Assembly: GCA_904395845.1 (NCBI GenBank)
Contig: CAJFOH010000077.1
Coordinates: 1-32,605, forward strand
DNA: 32,605 nucleotides
Origin: an uncultured Lachnospiraceae bacterium
GTDB lineage: Bacteria; Bacillota; Clostridia; Lachnospirales; Lachnospiraceae
Direction: 5' to 3'
Shown: in pieces, positions 20,502 to 30,584 of the stretch
Position numbering within the stretch: position 1 is the stretch's first letter
Layout: each line of letters opens with the position of its first letter
Made by a program: the position numbers and the translations under genes
Notes under the pieces: generated by a model
What the model was told of the DNA's origin: nothing
Seen by the model: only the letters and a program-made list of their open reading frames with translations
The model's database searches: none

Positions 20502-20538
20502 GTAGTAGTAATATTAGGGGGTGTAGATATGTGTAAAA
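20502..20538 (-). promoter_or_regulatory. candidate origin unwinding element (DnaA-trio array next to a C/G tract and a weak DnaA box)
   Basis: Minus strand reads TTTTACACATATCTACAC-CCCC-TAATATTACTACTAC in the dnaA-dnaN gap. Confidence 0.55.
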
Positions 20539-20828
20539 GCATAGAAACCCTTATACTTTAACATATTGAGAAATAGGATAACTATGTTAGAAACTATTTT
20601 ATTTCTTATGGATAAATTGTGAATGATACACAGCTTATTTTAAAAGAAGAAACAAAAAAGTTTCTTTATGCACATGATCTACACATAGTTTTAAACGTTA
20701 AAATTTAAATTATACACATATTATCAACATCATAAGGAATAGAAAACTTTCCTTAATAAACTTTCTTTCTACTATTTAGAAACTACAAGGAAAAGGTGAC
20801 AGTAAATGTCACCATATGAATACTTTTT

Positions 20829-22187
20829 TTAACTTGGGTTAATTTTCTTTTTTAATATTTCAATAGTAGAAGATAGCGTTTCATTTTGCTTTAAGTCTTC
20901 GGTTATTTTCTCAATCCCATGTAATATAGTTGAATGGTCTCGTTTTCCAAGAGCTTTTCCAATTAATTGTAAGGAAGTGCTTGTCATTTCACGACATAAA
21001 TACATAGCAATTTGTCTTGGATATACGATTTCTTTGTTACGTTTATGTGAGCTTAAGTCAGATGGTTTAAAGCCAAAATGTTCAGCAACTACTTCAATAA
21101 TAAGTTCAACGGTAACTTCACGAGTAGAATTTGGTGAAATTAAGTCTTTTAGAGCCTCTTCGGCAACTTCTAATGTAATTTCTGCATTATAAAGCTTGGA
21201 ATATGCAGTAATTTTTGTTAAAGCACCTTCCAATTCTCGAATATTAGATTTAATATTAGTTGCAATATATTTAATAATCTCATTATCAATATTATAGCCT
21301 TCTAGTTCTTCTTTTTTTCTTAAGATTGCCATACGAGTTTCATAATCTGGTGCTGAAATGTCTACTGGTAGTCCCATTTCAAAGCGAGAGCGTAGACGTT
21401 CCTCTAATGTTTCAAAGGCTTTTGGTGGTTTATCTGATGAAATAACAATTTGTTTATTGTTTTCATGTAAAAAATTAAAGGTATGAAAAAATTCTTCTTG
21501 GGTACTTTCCTTACCAATAATAAATTGAATATCGTCAATTAGTAACACGTCAATGTTTCTATATTTTTCACGAAATTCAAAGGTTGAAGTATTGTTTTTA
21601 TTACGAATAGAATCAATAAGCTCGTTGGTAAATTTTTCACTAGTTACGTATAAAACACGAGCAGAGGGGTTATTCTTTAGTATAAAGTGAGCAATAGAAT
21701 GCATTAAGTGTGTTTTACCAAGACCAACTCCTCCATATATAAATAGAGGATTGTAACGTTCTGCAGGAGATTCTGCAACTGCAAGGCTAGCAGCATGAGC
21801 GAACTTATTATTAGCACCTACGACAAAGGTTTCGAATGTATATCTTGGATTTAAGTTTGCATTCATTGATGCAAGAGTAAGGTTGTCCTTTTTTTGTATT
21901 GTTTGTGCAGCCGTGTTTTGTTTCGATGGTGAAACAAATTCCACATTGCAAACAAATCCTGTTGTATTGGCAATCACAACCTGAAAAAATGTTTGAAATT
22001 TTCGTGTTAAATAATCAACGAACATATTAGCGTTTTCTTCTTTTACTGTAATTTTTACTGTATTTCCTTCAACGGATAGGATTTCAAGGGGTTTAATCCA
22101 TGTATCATATGAAACAACAGTTAAATCACATTCTTGTTTTAAATTTTCTTTTATCAGTTCCCAATTTTCCTGCAAAACCTCGATCAT
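20829..22187 (-). CDS. dnaA: chromosomal replication initiator protein DnaA
   Basis: 452-aa ORF; NPLFIYGGVGLGKTHLMHSI, LLIDDIQFI, domain IV LIGKALGKRDHSTILHGIEKI. Confidence 0.98.
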   Translation of the reverse strand: MIEVLQENWELIKENLKQECDLTVVSYDTWIKPLEILSVEGNTVKITVKEENANMFVDYLTRKFQTFFQVVIANTTGFVCNVEFVSPSKQNTAAQTIQKKDNLTLASMNANLNPRYTFETFVVGANNKFAHAASLAVAESPAERYNPLFIYGGVGLGKTHLMHSIAHFILKNNPSARVLYVTSEKFTNELIDSIRNKNNTSTFEFREKYRNIDVLLIDDIQFIIGKESTQEEFFHTFNFLHENNKQIVISSDKPPKAFETLEERLRSRFEMGLPVDISAPDYETRMAILRKKEELEGYNIDNEIIKYIATNIKSNIRELEGALTKITAYSKLYNAEITLEVAEEALKDLISPNSTREVTVELIIEVVAEHFGFKPSDLSSHKRNKEIVYPRQIAMYLCREMTSTSLQLIGKALGKRDHSTILHGIEKITEDLKQNETLSSTIEILKKKINPS

Positions 22188-22895
22188 AGTGTATCTCCTA
22201 AACTTCTATTTTCTAAAATGTATCAACAAAAAAAGTAAAATAATTGTGGATAAGTGAAAAAGGGGAGAGTACCCCTATTATCACTTTAGTAAACAATATA
22301 GTTACTTTTATCATATAACAAAATATTTGAATTTTCAATGATAATTTATAAAGGTGGAAGGATAGGGGGAAAATTGTGGAGAAAAAAATAGATAATGAAT
22401 ATGTGGATAAGTTGGAATAAATTCGTGTTGAAAGAAACAAAATGATTAACAGAATATAGAAAAATTGTGAATAAAAAAGTATTCCTGTGGACAACTAAAA
22501 AAAATATTATTGACAAATACACAATGATTAAAATCTATAAATTTCAAGGAAATTATTTTATGTCCTTTTGATTGTTAACAAAAAAACAAACAGCTTATCC
22601 ACAAGTTATAAACAAAATGTGGATAACATTATGTAAACATTAAAAAATACCCACAATATTGTCGATAAAATGTGTATAATAAAAACTAAGAATATAAAAA
22701 AGTTTCTTTTCAACCAAATAAACAAATTTAATTATCAACAAGAAAAGAAAAATATGAAGAAATTTCTAGGATAAAAATAAAATTAATACTTGACGAAAGC
22801 TAATGTTTTCAATATAATTAGCGTGATGTCTAAATTTCAAAATGGAAGAAATATAAGTATGTTTGGATAATTAAATTTAAGGAGGTGTATAGTTT
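22188..22895. promoter_or_regulatory. oriC region with DnaA boxes
   Basis: AT-rich dnaA-rpmH gap with consensus boxes: TGTGGATAA at 22245-22253, 22402-22410 and 22618-22626; TTATCCACA at 22595-22603. Confidence 0.85.
22790..22818 (+). promoter_or_regulatory. housekeeping-type promoter for rpmH operon
   Basis: TTGACG (22790-22795), 17-bp spacer, TATAAT (22813-22818), upstream of rpmH. Confidence 0.75.
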
Positions 22896-23030
22896 ATGAA
22901 GATGACATTTCAACCAAAAAAGAGACAAAGATCAAAAGTTCATGGTTTTAGAGCAAGAATGAGCACAGCTAGTGGAAGAAAAGTATTAGCTGCTAGAAGA
23001 GCAAAAGGAAGAAAAGTATTATCAGCATAG
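22896..23030 (+). CDS. rpmH: 50S ribosomal protein L34
   Basis: 44-aa [49 protein letters not shown] aaggaggtg at 22879; below the ORF track length cutoff. Confidence 0.98.
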   Translation: MKMTFQPKKRQRSKVHGFRARMSTASGRKVLAARRAKGRKVLSA

Positions 23031-23082
23031 GTCGCAGTTTTGTGACCTTTTCTTTCTTTAGTGAAAAAAGGTAGGAAGATGT

Positions 23083-23439
23083 ATGAGAAATATACATTCG
23101 TTAAAAACAAATAAAGAGTTTCGTATTGTATATAGCAAAAAACACTCATTTGCTAATAAGTACTTAATTATGTATGTTTTAGAAAATAAACTAGAGAAAA
23201 CAAGACTAGGTATTTCAGTTAGTAAAAAAGTAGGTAACAGCGTTGTAAGGCATAGAGTTACTAGATTGATTAGAGAAAGTTTTCGGTTAAACCAACACAT
23301 ACTAAAAAATGGAATAGACATAATTATTGTTGCCAGACCACTGGCAAAGGAACAAGGGTTTAAAGAAATTGATAGTGCAATGTTACATTTAAGTAAAATG
23401 CATCATATTTTAGATAGTAATAGTAAAAAAGATGATTAG
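23083..23439 (+). CDS. rnpA: ribonuclease P protein component
   Basis: 118-aa [28 protein letters not shown] and [16 protein letters not shown]. Confidence 0.96.
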   Translation: MRNIHSLKTNKEFRIVYSKKHSFANKYLIMYVLENKLEKTRLGISVSKKVGNSVVRHRVTRLIRESFRLNQHILKNGIDIIIVARPLAKEQGFKEIDSAMLHLSKMHHILDSNSKKDD

Positions 23440-23449
23440 GGTGGATGTT

Positions 23450-23662
23450 ATGAAAGCTATATTAATTTACATGATTCAATGTTATAGAAAATATTTATCT
23501 CCCTTAAAGATAAAGACACATTGCATCTATACACCAACTTGTTCACAATATGCCATTGAAGCATTAGAAAAATATGGTGTATGTAAGGGGCTATGGCTTA
23601 CGTGTAAGCGTATTTTAAAGTGTAATCCCTTTTCAAAGGGAGGATTTGATCCAGTGCCATAA
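23450..23662 (+). CDS. yidD: membrane protein insertion efficiency factor YidD
   Basis: [19 protein letters not shown]...[12 protein letters not shown]; start at 23450 ([18 protein letters not shown]) preferred over track start 23432. Confidence 0.96.
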   Translation: MKAILIYMIQCYRKYLSPLKIKTHCIYTPTCSQYAIEALEKYGVCKGLWLTCKRILKCNPFSKGGFDPVP

Positions 23663-23692
23663 AGAATATTGGATGTAAGGAGGACGCAACCG

Positions 23693-24940
23693 TTGGACGC
23701 ATTTTTGTTATTAACAAAATCAAATACATTTATTATTGGACCAGTTGCTAGCTTATTAGGATACATTATGGAAGGTATCTTTGTATTTTGTAGCTGGTTT
23801 GGTATTGCAAACATTGGTTTAAGTATTATTTTATTTACTCTTATTGTAAAGTTATTAATGCTTCCAATGTCTATTAAGCAACAGAAATTTTCCAAGTTAA
23901 ATGCTGTTATGATGCCAGAAATTCAGGCGATTCAAAAGAAGTATAAAGATAAAAAAGACCAAGAGTCTTTATTAAAACAGCAAGCAGAAACAAAAGCAGT
24001 ATATGAAAAGTATGGGACAAGCCCAACAGGTGGATGTCTACAACTACTTATTCAGATGCCAATTATTTTTGCGTTATATCGTGTTATTTATAATATTCCA
24101 GCATATGTAGCTTCTGTAAAAGAAGTATATATGGAAATTGGGAACGCATTAATTGAGAGAGTTCCAGATTATAGTCAGGTAGAAGGCTTTGTAGAGCTAG
24201 CAAAAGCTAATATTACACAAGGCTCAAGAACATTAGAAGCAGGAAATGTTAATAAATTAGTTGATGCAATGTATAACTTTGATCATTCAGAGTGGAATAA
24301 ATTTACAGAGTTATTCCCAAGTTTAACAGATGTTGTTGCAGAAAGACTTCCTGAAATTGATCGAATGAATGCATTTTTTGGAATTAACTTAGCAACTGCA
24401 CCAGCCAATAATCTTTGGCCTGCAATTATTATTCCAATTTTAGCAGGTTTAACACAGTGGTATAGTACAAAGTTAATGACTGCAAACACACCACAAAGAG
24501 AAGATGATCCAACAGCAAAAACAATGAATACAATGAATACAATTATGCCACTTGTATCTGTATTTTTCTGTTTTACATTTGCTTCTGGTATTGGTGTATA
24601 TTGGGTAGCATCAAGTGTATGTCAAATTATTATCCAGTTAATTGTTAATAAGCATATGGAAAAAATTGATGTAAACCAATTAATTGAAAAAAATCTTGAA
24701 AAAGTAAATAAAAAGCGTGCAAAACAAGGACTTCCACCACAAAAGATGACAAAGGCATCTGTGGCAAGTTTGCATCAAATTGAGGAAAATGAAAATGCTA
24801 GATTAGAAAAGATTGCAAAAAGAGAAGCACAAATGAAAAAATCAACAGAGTTTTATAATCAGTCTAGCAATGCAAAACCAGGAAGTTTAGCTGCAAAGGC
24901 AAATATGGTACAAAAGTATAATGAAACTCATAAAAAATAA
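23693..24940 (+). CDS. yidC: membrane protein insertase YidC/OxaA
   Basis: ORF track start is 23669; SD aaggagg (23677-23683) lies inside that extension and points to TTG at 23693. IGLSIILFTLIVKLLMLPM-like and GGCLQLLIQMPIIFALYRVI motifs. Confidence 0.93.
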   Translation: MDAFLLLTKSNTFIIGPVASLLGYIMEGIFVFCSWFGIANIGLSIILFTLIVKLLMLPMSIKQQKFSKLNAVMMPEIQAIQKKYKDKKDQESLLKQQAETKAVYEKYGTSPTGGCLQLLIQMPIIFALYRVIYNIPAYVASVKEVYMEIGNALIERVPDYSQVEGFVELAKANITQGSRTLEAGNVNKLVDAMYNFDHSEWNKFTELFPSLTDVVAERLPEIDRMNAFFGINLATAPANNLWPAIIIPILAGLTQWYSTKLMTANTPQREDDPTAKTMNTMNTIMPLVSVFFCFTFASGIGVYWVASSVCQIIIQLIVNKHMEKIDVNQLIEKNLEKVNKKRAKQGLPPQKMTKASVASLHQIEENENARLEKIAKREAQMKKSTEFYNQSSNAKPGSLAAKANMVQKYNETHKK

Positions 24941-24968
24941 GGAAATGGCAATATAAGGGGGCTATTCA

Positions 24969-25646
24969 ATGTCTGAATATATTAAAGTGTCAGGAAAAAC
25001 AGTAGAGGATGCAATTACAAATGCTTGTACACAGTTACAAGTTCCTACAATGCACTTAGAATATGAAGTTTTAGAACAAGGAAGCAATGGATTTTTTGGA
25101 ATCTTTAGCAAACCTGCAATTATAAAAGCTCGCAAAAAAAATGATTTTATTGGGGATGGAAAAGAGTTTTTAGAAAAGTTATTAAAAAAAATGAATATGA
25201 ATGTCCAAATTACCACATCATTTGATGAAGTAAATCGTGTGCTAAGTATTGATTTAAGTGGAGCAGATATGGGAGTTCTTATTGGAAAGAGAGGACAAAC
25301 CTTAGATTCTCTTCAACACTTAGTAGGATTGGTCGTTAATAAACAAGCAGATAGTTATGTTCGTGTAAAATTAGATAGCGAAGATTATCGTGCAAAACGT
25401 AAGGAATCACTAGAAACATTAGCAAAAAATGTTGCACAAAAGGTAAAGAGAAATAAAAGAAGTATTTCTTTAGAACCAATGAATCCTTATGAAAGACGAA
25501 TTATTCATGCTGCTTTACAAGAAGATGTAAACATTGTTACAAGAAGTGAGGGAGCAGAACCATTTAGACATGTGGTTATTGCACTTAAGCGAGAACGTAG
25601 AAATTATGATAAAAAGCCTAGATATGTAAAAGAAATTGTATCATAG
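24969..25646 (+). CDS. jag: Jag/KhpB RNA-binding protein (Jag-N, KH, R3H)
   Basis: 225-aa ORF; Jag-N VSGKTVEDAITNAC, KH GVLIGKRGQTLDSLQHLVGLVVN, R3H ERRIIHAALQ. Confidence 0.95.
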   Translation: MSEYIKVSGKTVEDAITNACTQLQVPTMHLEYEVLEQGSNGFFGIFSKPAIIKARKKNDFIGDGKEFLEKLLKKMNMNVQITTSFDEVNRVLSIDLSGADMGVLIGKRGQTLDSLQHLVGLVVNKQADSYVRVKLDSEDYRAKRKESLETLAKNVAQKVKRNKRSISLEPMNPYERRIIHAALQEDVNIVTRSEGAEPFRHVVIALKRERRNYDKKPRYVKEIVS

Positions 25647-25710
25647 TATTCAATATATCTAGAGGTTATGATAGTAAATATTATTAGGATAGAAAATATA
25701 ATATGAAAAG

Positions 25711-25752
25711 TGATAAACGGGTGCGGATTTAGAATCCGTACCCGTTTTATCA
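25711..25752 (+). terminator. rho-independent terminator or hairpin between jag and mnmE
   Basis: gataaacgggtgcggatt / aatccgtacccgttttatc inverted repeat with short loop. Confidence 0.6.
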
Positions 25753-25822
25753 AATGGATATAAAATTTATTTATTTGTAGAAATCGTTATAGTATGGTAA
25801 AACCATTAGAAAGGAATAATAC

Positions 25823-27202
25823 ATGGAAGGAAAAACAATTGCTGCTATTGCTACAGCCATGAGTCCAGGTGGCATTAGTATTATAAGAATTAGTGGTGAT
25901 GAAGCAGTATTAATTATAGATAAAATATTTCGCTCTCCACAAGGGAAGAAAAAGCTATCAAAGGTAGCTAGTCATACCATTCATTATGGCTATATTTATG
26001 ATGGAGAGGAACTAATTGATGAAGTTATGGTTTCTGTGATGAGAGCACCAAAAAGTTATACCATGGAAGATACCGTTGAGATTAATTGTCATGGTGGTGT
26101 GTTAATTACAAAAAAACTATTAGAAGTTGTATTAAAACATGGGGCTACTATGGCAGAACCAGGAGAGTTTACAAAAAGGGCTTTCTTAAATGGAAGAATT
26201 GATTTATCAAAAGCAGAGGCTGTTATTGATTTAATTCATGCAAAAAATGAGTTTGCTATTAAGTCATCTATGGGGCAGTTAAGAGGAAGTGTTAGTAAGA
26301 AAATCGCTACGTTAAGAGATTCTATTTTAGACAGTATTGCTTTTATTGAAGCTGCACTTGATGATCCAGAGCATATTTCCATTGATGGATACGATGAAGA
26401 ACTTCTAAAAAAGGTAGAATCTATGATTGTTGAAATGGAGCAAATGGAAGATAAGGCGGACAATGGTAGAATTCTTGTAGAGGGGATAAAAACGGTTATT
26501 TTAGGAAAGCCAAATGCAGGAAAATCCTCTCTACTAAATCGCTTGGCAAGGGAAGAAAGGGCTATTGTTACTCATATTGCAGGAACAACAAGAGATAGCT
26601 TAGAGGAACAAATACGAATTGGTGGTGTTAGCTTTAAAATGATTGATACAGCTGGAATTCGTGAAACAGAAGATGTGGTAGAGCAAATTGGTGTATCAAA
26701 GGCAAAAGCCTTGGCAAAAGAAGCAGATTTGATTTTATATGTTGTAGATAGTTCTGTACCTCTTGATGATAATGATAGAGAAATTATTGAATTAATAACA
26801 GATAAGAAGGCAATTATCTTATTAAATAAATTAGATTTAATGCAAATAGTAAAGAAAGAAGATATACAGGTATTTTGTAGTAATATTCCTGTTCTTGAAA
26901 TCTCAGCAAAGGAAGGAATAGGAGTAGAAGCATTAGAGGAGACATTAATGGAGTTATTCTTCCATGAAGAAGTTACATTTAATGATGAAGTATATCTAAC
27001 AAATATAAGACAAAAAAATGCTCTTAGTGAAGCATTAAATAGTCTTATTATGGTAAAACAAAGTATAGAAAGTGGAATGCCAGAAGATTTCTTTACCATT
27101 GATTTAATGAGTGCCTATGCTCAATTAGGCTATATTGTAGGGGAAGAAATTGAAGAAGATTTAGTAAATCGAATTTTTGAAAAGTTTTGTATGGGAAAAT
27201 AA
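25823..27202 (+). CDS. mnmE: tRNA modification GTPase MnmE
   Basis: 459-aa ORF; GKPNAGKSSLLNRL, TAGIRETED, C-terminal FCMGK. Confidence 0.98.
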   Translation: MEGKTIAAIATAMSPGGISIIRISGDEAVLIIDKIFRSPQGKKKLSKVASHTIHYGYIYDGEELIDEVMVSVMRAPKSYTMEDTVEINCHGGVLITKKLLEVVLKHGATMAEPGEFTKRAFLNGRIDLSKAEAVIDLIHAKNEFAIKSSMGQLRGSVSKKIATLRDSILDSIAFIEAALDDPEHISIDGYDEELLKKVESMIVEMEQMEDKADNGRILVEGIKTVILGKPNAGKSSLLNRLAREERAIVTHIAGTTRDSLEEQIRIGGVSFKMIDTAGIRETEDVVEQIGVSKAKALAKEADLILYVVDSSVPLDDNDREIIELITDKKAIILLNKLDLMQIVKKEDIQVFCSNIPVLEISAKEGIGVEALEETLMELFFHEEVTFNDEVYLTNIRQKNALSEALNSLIMVKQSIESGMPEDFFTIDLMSAYAQLGYIVGEEIEEDLVNRIFEKFCMGK

Positions 27203-27251
27203 AAAAATGTTATGGAACGTTTTATTATAAATGTTAGGAAAGGAGCAGATA

Positions 27252-29207
27252 ATGGCTGTTTTAGAGGAAAAATATGATGTTGTTGTAGTTGGAGCAGGTC
27301 ATGCTGGGTGTGAAGCAGCACTTGCTAGTGCAAGATTAGGTTTACAAACTATAATGTTTACTGTTAGCATTGAAAGTATTGCACTAATGCCTTGTAATCC
27401 AAATATTGGAGGAAGCTCTAAGGGACATTTGGTAAAAGAAATTGATGCTTTGGGTGGAGAGATGGGAAAAAATATTGATAAAACATTTATCCAATCAAAG
27501 ATGTTAAATCGCTCCAAAGGTCCAGCAGTTCATTCTTTACGAGCGCAAGCAGACAAAGATGCTTATTCAAGAAGTATGAGAAAGGTACTTGAAAATACAG
27601 AGAATTTAACAATAAGACAAGGGGAAGTATGTGAGATTTTAACAGAAGTTGATGAAATTAATAATAGGACAAAGGTTGTTGGAGTGAAAACCTATTCAGG
27701 TGCAATTTATCATTGTCAGGCAGTCGTATTGGCAACAGGAACTTATTTAAAGGCTCGTTGTATTTATGGAGAAGTAAGTAATGAAACAGGTCCAAATGGA
27801 TTACAAGCAGCCAATCATTTAACAGAGTCATTAAAGGCACTAGGAATAGAAATGTATCGTTTTAAAACAGGGACTCCAGCAAGAGTGGATAAACGAAGCA
27901 TTGATTTTTCTAAAATGGAAGAGCAAAAAGGCGATGATGTAATAGTACCATTTTCCTTTACAACCAATCCAAAAGACGTTCAAAGAGAACAAGTTTCTTG
28001 TTGGTTAACCTATACCAATGAAAAGACTCATGAAATTATTCGAGAAAATCTTCACCGTTCTCCATTATTTTCTGGAATGATAGAAGGAACAGGACCAAGA
28101 TACTGTCCTTCCATTGAAGATAAGGTGGTAAAATTTGCAGAAAGAAACCGTCATCAAGTATTTATTGAGCCAGAAGGATTAGATACCAATGAAATGTATA
28201 TTGGTGGTATGTCAAGCTCATTACCAGAAGATGTACAATATGCTATGTATAAAACAGTTTCTGGGTTAGAAAACTTAAAAATAACAAGAAATGCGTATGC
28301 CATTGAATATGATTGTATTAATGCAAGACAGCTAAAAAATACACTAGAATTTAAGCATATTCATGGGTTATATAGTGGTGGACAGTTTAATGGTAGCTCA
28401 GGGTATGAGGAGGCAGCAGCACAAGGTCTTGTAGCAGGAATTAATGCAGCATTGCATGTGCTAGGAAAAGAAGAATTAGTACTTGACCGTTCAGAAGCAT
28501 ACATTGGAGTATTAATTGATGATTTGGTAACAAAAGAAAATCACGAACCATATCGAATGATGACATCAAGGGCAGAGTATCGTTTAATTTTACGCCAAGA
28601 CAATGCAGATTTGCGTTTGACGGAAAAAGGATATAAAGTAGGATTGATTGAACAAGACCGTTATGATAGATTGCTACAAAAAAAGGCATTAATTGAACAA
28701 GAAGTAGAGCGTATGGAACATACAAATATTGGTGCATCCAAAGAAGTCCAACAATTATTAGAGGATAATGGTAGTACACCATTAAAAACAGGAACAACAC
28801 TAGCAGAGCTTATTCGTAGACCAGAGTTGAGTTATGAAGTGTTAGCTCCTATTGATAAACAACGTGAAACTCTTATAGAAAATGGACAGTTACCTGAAGA
28901 TGAAATGTTAAGAAATGAAGTAATAGAGCAAGTTAACATTAACTTAAAGTATGATGGTTATATTAAGCGTCAATTAAAACAAGTAGAGCAATTTAAAAAG
29001 CTAGAAAATAAAAAATTAGACGTTAATTTCGATTATACAAAGGTACATAGCCTTCGTATTGAAGCAGTACAAAAACTAACAGAATATAAACCAACATCTA
29101 TTGGTCAGGCATCAAGAATTTCTGGAGTTTCTCCAGCAGATATTTCTGTGTTATTGATTCATTTAGAGCAGGAGAGAAGAAAAGATGACAAGAGAGCAAC
29201 AGATTGA
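27252..29207 (+). CDS. mnmG: tRNA uridine-5-carboxymethylaminomethyl synthesis enzyme MnmG
   Basis: [43 protein letters not shown]; start at 27252 (SD aggaaaggag) preferred over 27231. Confidence 0.97.
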   Translation: MAVLEEKYDVVVVGAGHAGCEAALASARLGLQTIMFTVSIESIALMPCNPNIGGSSKGHLVKEIDALGGEMGKNIDKTFIQSKMLNRSKGPAVHSLRAQADKDAYSRSMRKVLENTENLTIRQGEVCEILTEVDEINNRTKVVGVKTYSGAIYHCQAVVLATGTYLKARCIYGEVSNETGPNGLQAANHLTESLKALGIEMYRFKTGTPARVDKRSIDFSKMEEQKGDDVIVPFSFTTNPKDVQREQVSCWLTYTNEKTHEIIRENLHRSPLFSGMIEGTGPRYCPSIEDKVVKFAERNRHQVFIEPEGLDTNEMYIGGMSSSLPEDVQYAMYKTVSGLENLKITRNAYAIEYDCINARQLKNTLEFKHIHGLYSGGQFNGSSGYEEAAAQGLVAGINAALHVLGKEELVLDRSEAYIGVLIDDLVTKENHEPYRMMTSRAEYRLILRQDNADLRLTEKGYKVGLIEQDRYDRLLQKKALIEQEVERMEHTNIGASKEVQQLLEDNGSTPLKTGTTLAELIRRPELSYEVLAPIDKQRETLIENGQLPEDEMLRNEVIEQVNINLKYDGYIKRQLKQVEQFKKLENKKLDVNFDYTKVHSLRIEAVQKLTEYKPTSIGQASRISGVSPADISVLLIHLEQERRKDDKRATD

Positions 29208-29910
29208 GTATTTAAAGGAAGCATTTTTAGCTATTAATAAAACTTTAAGTAGAAAACAGTTAGAGCAATTTCTTACTTATTATGAAATGTTAGTAGAAAA
29301 AAATAAAGTAATGAACTTAACTGGGATTACAGAATTTGAAGAAGTGGTACAAAAACATTTTATTGATAGTATTATGTATTCAGAGCAATTAATAAAGGAA
29401 GATGGTAGTTTGATTGATGTAGGAACAGGAGCAGGATTTCCTGGAATACCATTAAAAATTGTATATCCTAAATTGTCAGTTGTATTATTAGATTCTTTAA
29501 ATAAGCGAGTTAAGTTTTTAAATGAAGTAATTGAAGCATTAGAGTTAGAACAAATTGAAACCATTCATAGTCGTGCAGAAGATGGTGGAAGAAACCCTAA
29601 GCTTAGAGAACAATTTACTTATGCAGTATCAAGAGCAGTAGCAAACTTGGCAACACTATCTGAATATTGTATGCCATTTGTAGTAGTAGGTGGGAAATTT
29701 ATTTCTTATAAATCAGGAAAAGTGGAAGAAGAGTTAGCTAGTGCAGAGGGAGCAATTAAAAAGCTAGGCGGTCGTATTAAGGATAAAGTAATGTTTGAGT
29801 TACCAGATAGTGATATGAAAAGAAGTCTTATTGGAATTGAAAAAATAGAAAAGACAAAACAAAAATATCCTAGAAAAGCTGGATTACCAAGCAAAGAGCC
29901 ATTAAAATAA
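29185..29910 (+). CDS. rsmG: 16S rRNA (guanine(527)-N(7))-methyltransferase RsmG
   Basis: 241-aa [32 protein letters not shown]; overlaps the mnmG end. Confidence 0.97.
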   Translation: MTREQQIEYLKEAFLAINKTLSRKQLEQFLTYYEMLVEKNKVMNLTGITEFEEVVQKHFIDSIMYSEQLIKEDGSLIDVGTGAGFPGIPLKIVYPKLSVVLLDSLNKRVKFLNEVIEALELEQIETIHSRAEDGGRNPKLREQFTYAVSRAVANLATLSEYCMPFVVVGGKFISYKSGKVEEELASAEGAIKKLGGRIKDKVMFELPDSDMKRSLIGIEKIEKTKQKYPRKAGLPSKEPLK

Positions 29911-30029
29911 AAAGTGGTAGTAATAGAAAGTATTTATACATAAGTAAGTAATATTTATTATCCTATTTTTTATGAAGTAATGTAATTGTAGAACTAGGTA
30001 TTTTTTAATATAAGAGGAAAAAGAGAGGA

Positions 30030-30045
30030 TGTTCCACGTAGAACA
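30030..30045. promoter_or_regulatory. parS-like site 1
   Basis: TGTTCCACGTAGAACA; close to the ParB-binding consensus TGTTTCACGTGAAACA. Confidence 0.8.
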
Positions 30046-30306
30046 TTTCTCTCTTTTATATAAAAAAATACTAGGTTACAGTTGAAAACAATAAATGTTG
30101 TTTTGTTAAATATTGTAATATTTTTAGAATTTGTTTTCAAGTATATAATAAGTTTGTTATAGAAAAGAAAATAGATATTTTAATGGATAGTCTATAAGTT
30201 TCTTGAAAATTTATTTATTAGATAGTTTCAGAATATATAAAATAGATATGAATCTTATGGATTATTTATAATATCTTATATGCGAATAAGGAAAAGTAGA
30301 GATTAA

Positions 30307-30322
30307 TGTTCCACGTAGAACA
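30307..30322. promoter_or_regulatory. parS-like site 2
   Basis: TGTTCCACGTAGAACA, identical to site 1. Confidence 0.8.
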
Positions 30323-30508
30323 TGTACTTCTCTTTTTTTATAATAAGATAAAATATTATAAGTATTGTATTAGTTATTCTTTCGGCGATAGAGATATTGC
30401 TCCTTAAATTTGGTGTAAAAAATCTACAATTTACAAGATGGTATCTACACAATGAAAAATAATACATTTTAACCAGAAGAAAAGTATCGTAAAACTAAAA
30501 GGACAATG

Positions 30509-30538
30509 GGTGTACGAAATAATTGGTACACCCTTTAA
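30509..30538 (+). terminator. terminator-like hairpin
   Basis: gggtgtac / gtacaccc 8-bp stem followed by tttaaa. Confidence 0.5.
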
Positions 30539-30541
30539 AAA

Positions 30542-30557
30542 TGTTCCACGTAGAACA
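30542..30557. promoter_or_regulatory. parS-like site 3
   Basis: TGTTCCACGTAGAACA, identical to sites 1 and 2. Confidence 0.8.
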
Positions 30558-30584
30558 TTTTCCCTTACTTTTTCTTAAAGTTTC

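Noticed and set aside
22213-22494. 93-aa minus-strand ORF in the origin gap
   Set aside because: Translates DnaA-box/AT-rich origin DNA; no coding character
26572-27099. 175-aa minus-strand ORF
   Set aside because: Antisense to mnmE; no RBS or protein-like signature
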